The notes beneath the pieces were generated by a model. It saw nothing but the letters and a program-made list of their open reading frames with translations. It was not told the DNA's origin and searched no databases. Position numbers and translations under genes: made by a program. This document shows positions 7,998 to 12,772 of a stretch of DNA of 12,772 nt, piece by piece (position 1 is the first letter of the stretch; every line of letters starts with the position of its first letter). The stretch is from UBA1151 sp963579925 (GTDB taxonomy: Bacteria; Chloroflexota; Dehalococcoidia; Lucifugimonadales; Lucifugimonadaceae), in assembly GCA_963579925.1 (NCBI GenBank), contig CAUZJA010000064.1, positions 1-12,772 of the forward strand, written 5' to 3'.

Positions 7998-8085
7998 GGA
8001 ATGTGTCTCGTAATCAACAGTCGTCTCGCGGACGTTCTCAACACATTCTCCAGATATGCCACTCCGACTGCAAGAACGGGGGAAA

Positions 8086-8103
8086 CCTGTATTCCCTGTA
8101 TTC
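8086..8103 (+). repeat. 9-bp perfect tandem repeat in the yihY/trkH divergent region
   Basis: CCTGTATTC occurs twice back to back (8086-8094 and 8095-8103), just upstream of the candidate -10 at 8122-8127. It could be a regulator site or a slippage product. Confidence 0.6.
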
Positions 8104-8127
8104 GAACATACGTGACCTGTTTAGAAT
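8101..8127 (+). promoter_or_regulatory. Candidate promoter for the K+ uptake cluster
   Basis: TAGAAT (8122-8127) matches the -10 consensus at five of six bases. The -35 region is poor (TTCGAA at 8101-8106 with a 15-base spacer), which would suit an activator-dependent promoter. If used, it gives a leader of about 90 bases before the TTG start at 8223. Confidence 0.3.
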
Positions 8128-8169
8128 GGCGAGGTTGAACAATTTAGCGCGGCAATGCCCGTGCTATCC

Positions 8170-8218
8170 GTGAGGATTCTCACCTCACTCAAACCTCTCA
8201 AAAAAAGGATCAAAGAGG
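8170..8218 (+). promoter_or_regulatory. Two small hairpins in the trkH leader, one covering the ribosome binding site
   Basis: GTGAGG-N7-CCTCAC (8170-8188) is a perfect 6-bp stem. CCTCT (8194-8198) can pair with AGAGG (8214-8218), which is the Shine-Dalgarno sequence of the TTG start at 8223. The stems are short, so control of translation is inference. Confidence 0.3.
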
Positions 8219-8222
8219 AAAC

Positions 8223-9680
8223 TTGCAACCTCCCTGGCGACCACGCGCCGGTGACGTTATCGTTCGTCGCCCGCGTCAGGCTGAGATCGCACCTGTTCAG
8301 ATTCATCTGACCAGACGTAGCGTCCCCGTACGCGGTATCGCCTCGCCAATGGTAATTGTGTACGGGTTTATGGCCTTGGCGGTGCTGGGATCCATACTGC
8401 TGTGGCTGCCAATCTCAACCACGGACGGCAACTCCCCGGATTTCATGATAGCGCTCTTCACCGCAGTCTCCGCAATTACCGTTACCGGACTCGTGGTGGT
8501 GGACACGCCAACGTTCTGGAGCGGCTTTGGCGAGGGAGTCATTGCCATCTTGCTGTTCCTGGGCGGACTGGGGTTTATGACATCAGCTGCCTTCTTGCTG
8601 ATTATCATGGGCCAGAGAATTGGCCTCCAGAACCAACTGGCGATTAGGTCGGGCCTTGGGGTATCCCAACTGGGCGGCCTTCCTGTTCTGGTCCGAAACA
8701 TCGTTCTGACGGCCGTCATCTTCCAGACCATTGGAGCGGTGGCTATGTTCCTGAGGTGGTACGTATTCGGCTCACTATGGAGCGGTATTTCAGCCGGAGA
8801 AGCAGCTTGGCAGGCGATATTTCACGCGGCCTCAGCCTTCAACAACGCCGGTTTCACGATATTTCCACCTGACAAAATTGAAGGCCAAAGCATCACAGCG
8901 TTCTCCGGGGATTACTTTGTTCTGGGGATAATGAGTGCGCTCATCATCCTCGGCGGAATCGGCTATTTGGTGATGTACGAAGCGGTCACAGTGCGCCGTC
9001 CGAGCCGATTCTCAATCGACACAAAGCTAATAGTCGTCGGAACCGTGGCCCTTCTCCTTGCAGGCGCAGCCCTCATTTTTTCACTCGAATTCGATAGAGC
9101 GGGTACGCTCGCTGAGCGGCCTTTTGGAGAGCAAGTTGCAGATTCGTTCTTCCAATCAGCCGTCGCTCGAACCGCTGGATTCACAACTATCGATTGGTCG
9201 GAAACCCAAGAGGCCACAAACTTCAGCACGATGTCTCTGATGTTTATTGGCGGTGGCTCGGCATCAGCGGCCGGGGGAATCAAAATCGGTACGTTCGCGG
9301 TTATCGTCCTCGCAATTTTTGGAACGCTGCGAAATAAGACTCACATACAAGTCTTTGGTAGATCGATCCCACAGAACGTTGTGAGACAGGCGCTTGTTGT
9401 AGGTGCGGTAGCAATTGCGGCAGTATTTGCTTTGACGTTTGCACTTGCAGCGATAGAAGATCAGCCTCTCGGATCCATACTTTTTGAGGCTGTATCAGCC
9501 TTTGGAACCGTAGGACTATCCACAGGTATCACAAGCTCGCTCTCAGATTGGGGTCGAGGTATCATCATCACAGCTATGTTTATGGGTAGATTCGGCCCAC
9601 TGTCATTGGCACTGCTAATGTCCGGAGGAGAAGAGGTTGAACCCTACCGATTCGCTGAAGAGCGAGTTAGAATAGGTTGA
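8223..9680 (+). CDS. trkH: TrkH/KtrB-family potassium uptake channel subunit
   Basis: This is the membrane pore subunit of a Trk/Ktr K+ (or Na+/K+) uptake system, 485 residues long. All four pore-loop filter segments with their key glycines are visible: TVTGL (86-90), NNAGF (207-211), RTAGF (316-320) and TVGLS (429-433). The intramembrane-loop signature GGSASAAGGIK (344-354) and the terminal GRFGPL (455-460) are also present. The chosen start is TTG with GAGGA only 3 bases upstream (8215-8219). It gives a basic 42-residue tail before the first membrane helix. An in-frame ATG at codon 43 would truncate the tail to nothing, so the TTG start or a nearby one is preferred. Downstream are two-domain RCK genes, its expected cytosolic gating partners. 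The name trkH rather than ktrB is a family-level choice. Confidence 0.94.
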   Translation: MQPPWRPRAGDVIVRRPRQAEIAPVQIHLTRRSVPVRGIASPMVIVYGFMALAVLGSILLWLPISTTDGNSPDFMIALFTAVSAITVTGLVVVDTPTFWSGFGEGVIAILLFLGGLGFMTSAAFLLIIMGQRIGLQNQLAIRSGLGVSQLGGLPVLVRNIVLTAVIFQTIGAVAMFLRWYVFGSLWSGISAGEAAWQAIFHAASAFNNAGFTIFPPDKIEGQSITAFSGDYFVLGIMSALIILGGIGYLVMYEAVTVRRPSRFSIDTKLIVVGTVALLLAGAALIFSLEFDRAGTLAERPFGEQVADSFFQSAVARTAGFTTIDWSETQEATNFSTMSLMFIGGGSASAAGGIKIGTFAVIVLAIFGTLRNKTHIQVFGRSIPQNVVRQALVVGAVAIAAVFALTFALAAIEDQPLGSILFEAVSAFGTVGLSTGITSSLSDWGRGIIITAMFMGRFGPLSLALLMSGGEEVEPYRFAEERVRIG

Positions 9681-9729
9681 GTAATTCCGCTACCGGATAA
9701 CTACACGGTAACGAGTATTCTTCATCACC

Positions 9730-10407
9730 ATGCAAGCAAATTTCCAGGGCAAGAAATTAGTCGCTGTTGTGGGACTGGGTCGTCTCGGTTCTCAAGTTGC
9801 GCGCACTTTGTATCAGCTTGGACATGACGTTCTGGCTATCGACCAGAACGAACAACTGGTTCAAGATCTCACTGGCGAGGTAACGCACCCTGTTCGTGGC
9901 GATGCCACAAATGAGAACGTTCTGCGTGAGCTGGGAATCCACAACTACGACGTGGCGATTGTTGCTATTGGAACAAACGTACAGGCCAACATCATGGTCT
10001 CCGTACTCTTCAAGACAATTGGAATCCCGTACATCGTCTCCCGTGCAAACAACGAGCTCCACGCGAACACTCTTGAACGCATTGGCTGTAACAAGGTAAT
10101 CCAGCCTGAGGCTGAGAGTGGTACCCGCTTGGCGCACATGCTCTTCACGCCCGAAGCGCAGGAGTACATGGAACTCACATCTGCATTCGGTATCTCAAGA
10201 ATCCGTGTCCCGGACCGCTTCGTGAACATGACTCTCAAGGAGAGTGGGTTCACAGGGGTTCGAGACAAATACGGAGTCGCTGTCCTTGCGCTCAAGCGAG
10301 GTGATGACATTACGCTGAGCCCGGACGGCGAAGACCGACTCGCCAATGGCGATGTGATGGTCGTTGTCGGCCGTGATGAGCTTGTCGGAAGGATTAGCGC
10401 CGCATGA
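9730..10407 (+). CDS. trkA: TrkA/KtrA-type RCK protein, K+ channel regulatory subunit
   Basis: This 225-residue protein is a typical KtrA length. The RCK_N Rossmann fold has GLGRLG (15-20), an acidic residue ending strand 2 (D38 in LAIDQNE) that favours NAD(H), GDATN after strand 3, and the AIGTN turn. An RCK_C domain spans about residues 140-225. By family knowledge, such subunits form an octameric ring under a TrkH/KtrB dimer and gate it in response to ATP/ADP or NAD(H), in some systems also c-di-AMP bound by RCK_C. It lies 49 bases after the channel gene, with a small TACCG/CGGTA dyad (9691-9710) between them and no strong Shine-Dalgarno sequence. Its stop overlaps the next start (ATGA), which implies coupled translation with the Usp gene. 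It is the most likely cognate partner of the channel. Confidence 0.94.
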   Translation: MQANFQGKKLVAVVGLGRLGSQVARTLYQLGHDVLAIDQNEQLVQDLTGEVTHPVRGDATNENVLRELGIHNYDVAIVAIGTNVQANIMVSVLFKTIGIPYIVSRANNELHANTLERIGCNKVIQPEAESGTRLAHMLFTPEAQEYMELTSAFGISRIRVPDRFVNMTLKESGFTGVRDKYGVAVLALKRGDDITLSPDGEDRLANGDVMVVVGRDELVGRISAA

Positions 10408-10958
10408 TGCGCAATCTCCTCACCATCCCCCAGCGATCGCGGCAATCGAACACCGAATCGCTCCAACGTGGCGTCGCATTCAACAAAGTGCTGGCCGTCG
10501 TTACGGGAAGCCCCTCTGATGAAGGGGTACTCGCGCACGCTGCCGATCTTGTCAGACCGGTCAAAGGACGACTGCACGTTCTGCACGTGATTGAAGTTGA
10601 CCGCAGCCTCCCAGTAGATGCTGAGATTGGCCCTGCGGCTGCAAAAGGCGAAGACATCCTTCGAGGAACTGAAGAGATCGTCAAACTTCCAAAGAATGAA
10701 TTTGACGCCCACATGGTTCAGGCCCGAGAAATTGGTCCTGCGGTGGTTTCCGAGGCCATCTCACGCGAAGTTGATGCACTCGTAATCGGATCTCAGCTCC
10801 CCCGCCAGAACGGCAGCTTCTCTCTCGGCAGAGATATCCCATTCATTCTTGAGCACGCTCCATGTCTGGTCGTACTGAGACGAGAAGCGCCGCCTCAACA
10901 GCTTGGTCGACGATCATCCGCACCTGGAATCACGGCGACGCCAGGAGGCTTGTCCTGA
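10404..10958 (+). CDS. Universal stress protein (UspA domain)
   Basis: This 184-residue protein has one Usp domain from about residue 26 (FNKVLAVVTGSP) to 159 (HAPCLVVLRR), plus a 25-residue N-terminal extension and a Pro/Gly-rich tail. The family's ATP loop is G-x2-G-x9-G-(S/T). Here the corresponding stretch IGSQLPRQNGSFSLGRDI (128-145) lacks the usual second glycine spacing and has LGRD where LGS is common, so nucleotide binding is doubtful. It overlaps the RCK gene by 4 bases; a second ATG at 10407 would overlap by one. Usp domains are known partners of ion transporters and channels, and the position inside a K+ cluster supports such a role here. This is inference from context. Confidence 0.88.
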   Translation: MMRNLLTIPQRSRQSNTESLQRGVAFNKVLAVVTGSPSDEGVLAHAADLVRPVKGRLHVLHVIEVDRSLPVDAEIGPAAAKGEDILRGTEEIVKLPKNEFDAHMVQAREIGPAVVSEAISREVDALVIGSQLPRQNGSFSLGRDIPFILEHAPCLVVLRREAPPQQLGRRSSAPGITATPGGLS

Positions 10959-10980
10959 GTCGCCCGGCCGCACTCTAACC

Positions 10981-11397
10981 ATGCGCGTTGTGATTCTTGG
11001 ATGCGGGAGAACCGGATCCGCAATAGCATCCTCCCTGGCCGCTGAGGGAGATCGCGTCTCCGTCATCGACCAGGAGAAGTCACACTTCTCTAGACTCACG
11101 GCATCACACTTGGAATCTGGATCCGTTTCCGTCGTTGAAGGAGATGGAACAATCTCTTCAACACTAGCCATGGCTCAAGTTGAAGATGCTGATCTGTTCG
11201 TAGCATTGACCGGACAGGACACAGTAAACGCGCTGGCCGCACAAAAAGTTCGGGCCATTTTTGATATCAAGCAGATCGTGATACGAGTCAAAGATCCGTC
11301 CCTTGGGGAGATGTACTCCTCACTTGGATATGACGTCTACTGCCCCACCGAGAACGCCGTATCGGAAATTGTCGAATCACTCAATCGGGAGATGTAG
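10981..11397 (+). CDS. RCK_N-only (TrkA-N) NAD-binding protein
   Basis: This 138-residue protein consists of a single TrkA-N/RCK_N Rossmann domain: GCGRTG (7-12), D30 ending strand 2 (VSVID), EGDGT (53-57) and the ALTGQD turn. There is no RCK_C domain, because the stop at 11395-11397 comes right after the domain's last helices. I chose ATG 10981, 22 bases after the Usp stop, because the Rossmann strand MRVVILG begins there. An ATG at 10903 in the same frame would overlap the Usp gene and add unrelated residues. It may pair with the next RCK protein, since E. coli TrkA carries two RCK_N/RCK_C halves in one chain. Whether this is a degraded or a designed half is not clear; all nucleotide-binding residues look intact. 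Confidence 0.87.
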   Translation: MRVVILGCGRTGSAIASSLAAEGDRVSVIDQEKSHFSRLTASHLESGSVSVVEGDGTISSTLAMAQVEDADLFVALTGQDTVNALAAQKVRAIFDIKQIVIRVKDPSLGEMYSSLGYDVYCPTENAVSEIVESLNREM

Positions 11398-11439
11398 GAC
11401 CATCAATTTCCAGATACGAGTTCGCAAGTGGGTTCCAAG

Positions 11440-11475
11440 CCAAATGGTTTCACACGACCAACCGGTTTCACACGA
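11440..11475 (+). repeat. 18-bp imperfect tandem duplication upstream of the second trkA
   Basis: CCAAATGGTTTCACACGA (11440-11457) is followed directly by CCAACCGGTTTCACACGA (11458-11475), with two mismatches and a perfect 12-base core, GGTTTCACACGA. It ends just before the GAGGA ribosome binding site. It could be a regulator site or a replication-slippage duplication. The rest of the 91-base gap 11398-11488 shows nothing else clear. Confidence 0.7.
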
Positions 11476-11488
11476 GAGGACCACATAA

Positions 11489-12154
11489 ATGTACGTCGTT
11501 ATCGCGGGCGGCGGACGCCTCGGCGGACGACTTGCCGACTCGCTGATCTCCGGTGGGCACGAGGTCTACGTGATCGATATCGATCAGAATGTTGTTAACC
11601 AATTACATAACACTCTTGGCAGTATCGCCGGACATGGAGACGCCACCCGACTAGCCACGCTCTCAGACGCTGGCGTTGCGAGGGCATCTGTATTCGTTGC
11701 CACCACTGGACGTGACGAAGACAACTTGGCCGCATGCCAGCTCGCAAAATCTCGTTTCAACGTGCCAAAAACGGCAGCGGTGGTGCAAAATCCAGATCAC
11801 GTGCTCCTCTTCGAAGCTGCGGGCATCGATGACGTCATCTCGTCTACTGATCTTGTTCTTTCCCGAATTGCGGGAGCACTACCAGCCCACCCGCTCGTTC
11901 GCCTAATGCCGGTAACCGGCCGAAGCAAGGAAATCGTAGGCATCAAGATCCCAGCCGGCGGTGCGGTGGCAGGCATGGCGCTGCGTGAAGTCAATGTCCC
12001 ATACGGCAGCCTCATTTCACTGGTGATCAGCGCCAACGGGCACACCGAAGTTGCCACAGCCGAAACAGTCCTGGAGCCCGAGGACGAGATAATCGCAGTG
12101 AGTCCTGTTGAAACGACCGACTCTCTCTACGAAACCTTCACAGAGTTGAGATAA
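11489..12154 (+). CDS. trkA: Second TrkA-type RCK protein (RCK_N + RCK_C)
   Basis: This 221-residue protein has an N-terminal NAD-binding Rossmann domain with GGGRLG (7-12), D30 (VID), GHGDAT after strand 3 and the ATTGRDE turn, then an RCK_C domain from about residue 138 to 215. The start is well supported by GAGGA (11476-11480), 8 bases before ATG, directly after the 18-bp tandem duplication. Its sequence differs widely from the first RCK protein of the cluster, so this is not a recent duplication. It is the third RCK-type sensor here and could form mixed rings with the RCK_N-only protein or serve another channel. Only 3 bases separate its stop from pheA. Confidence 0.92.
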   Translation: MYVVIAGGGRLGGRLADSLISGGHEVYVIDIDQNVVNQLHNTLGSIAGHGDATRLATLSDAGVARASVFVATTGRDEDNLAACQLAKSRFNVPKTAAVVQNPDHVLLFEAAGIDDVISSTDLVLSRIAGALPAHPLVRLMPVTGRSKEIVGIKIPAGGAVAGMALREVNVPYGSLISLVISANGHTEVATAETVLEPEDEIIAVSPVETTDSLYETFTELR

Positions 12155-12157
12155 CTC

Positions 12158-12772
12158 ATGGCCATGACACTCGGATTCCTCGGCCCAGAAGGAACGTTCA
12201 GCGAGCAGGCTGCAATTACCTATTGTGCGGAAGCTGAACTGGTGCCAATCGCATCAATTCCAGAAGTGGCTGATGCCGTTGAAGCCGGTGAAATAGACGA
12301 GGGAATTGTTCCAATTGAGAACAGCCTCTTCGGCTCAATCATCCCGGTGCTGGACTTCTTGATCAAGGCTGAGAAGTCACGGATCAAGTACGAATTGGCG
12401 ATCCCTGTAGAGCAGTGCCTCATCAGCGAGCCGGACATGGATCTGAGCAAGGTCGCCCGAATTTACTCACACCCACAAGCCCTCGGCCAATGTCGAGGTT
12501 ATCTCGCAAGAACATTCCCGGGCGTCGACCTTGTCGCGTCGCTATCAACGGCGGGATCTGTTTCAGACATGCTCCTGAGTGAGGAGCCAGCTGCGGCAAT
12601 TGCGCCCTACCGAGCCGCAGAGATTCATAACGCTGCAGTCATCGAGAGAGGTATCGAAGACGGTAAGTCCAATTTCACAAGGTTCGCCGTGCTCGGTCAC
12701 TCAGATCACGTCCAGACCGGACGCGATAAGACGTCCATGGCGTTCTGGTTTTCCTCAGACGCCCCCGGAACG
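12158..12772 (+). CDS. pheA: Prephenate dehydratase (C-terminal ACT domain cut by the window edge)
   Basis: It converts prephenate to phenylpyruvate in phenylalanine synthesis. The 205 codons in the window show the family motifs in order: GPEGTFSEQ (9-17), IVPIENSLFGS (50-60), YSHPQALGQC (103-112), STAGS (130-134) and the NFTRF motif (172-176), whose Thr-Arg-Phe is needed for catalysis. An ACT domain starts at about residue 191 (KTSMAFWF) and runs off the window; in the family it binds phenylalanine for feedback control. No chorismate mutase domain precedes it, so this is the monofunctional form. I chose ATG 12158, with a weak TTGAG 7 bases upstream; ATG 12164 is also possible. The 3-base gap to the RCK gene suggests co-transcription, although the functions look unrelated. 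Confidence 0.94.
   Translation, partial: MAMTLGFLGPEGTFSEQAAITYCAEAELVPIASIPEVADAVEAGEIDEGIVPIENSLFGSIIPVLDFLIKAEKSRIKYELAIPVEQCLISEPDMDLSKVARIYSHPQALGQCRGYLARTFPGVDLVASLSTAGSVSDMLLSEEPAAAIAPYRAAEIHNAAVIERGIEDGKSNFTRFAVLGHSDHVQTGRDKTSMAFWFSSDAPGT

Noticed and set aside
10903..10980. Longer start for the RCK_N-only protein at 10903
   Set aside because: It would overlap the Usp gene by 56 bases and add a Pro/Arg-rich stretch before the Rossmann strand. ATG 10981 begins exactly at the domain.

Overview
The window comes from a bacterium with mixed start codons (ATG, GTG, TTG) and compact, mostly Shine-Dalgarno-led genes. Nothing in it fixes the taxon. The gene mix (TrkH/TrkA K+ uptake next to pheA, YihY, and a GEVED-type exported protein) would suit an aquatic, perhaps marine, bacterium. 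A Chloroflexota/SAR202-like origin is a guess from memory, not shown by the sequence. There are no tRNA, rRNA, CRISPR or transposase signals.

Left third (1-4054, minus strand): one very large gene that runs off the left edge. I translated it by hand and found no stop in 1351 codons. It encodes an exported protein with a signal/anchor segment, an unrecognised N-terminal region, a GEVED-like domain (about residues 385-551), a Gly/Ser linker, and then at least 94 copies of a degenerate octapeptide with consensus x-x-H-D-x-x-x-S. The distal part of this array is built from higher-order modules of five octads (40-43 residues) or eight octads (68-69 residues). It is the most unusual object here and matches no repeat family I can name. 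A 453-base divergent intergenic region follows.

Middle (4508-7997): lpdA (dihydrolipoyl dehydrogenase, E3) on the plus strand ends at a strong hairpin terminator. Next come a small unrecognised membrane protein (plus) and, convergent to it, a two-gene minus-strand unit of a YihY/BrkB-family membrane protein and a TPR protein.

Right half (8223-12772, plus strand): a tightly spaced run. A TrkH/KtrB-type K+ channel subunit with all four selectivity-filter segments is followed by a two-domain RCK (KtrA/TrkA) protein, a universal stress protein that overlaps it by 4 bases, an RCK_N-only protein, a second two-domain RCK protein, and prephenate dehydratase pheA (cut by the right edge). The natural reading is a K+ uptake and regulation cluster with three RCK-type nucleotide sensors and a Usp, with the phenylalanine gene placed immediately downstream. 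The 225-base leader shared with yihY carries short tandem repeats and two small hairpins near a TTG start.
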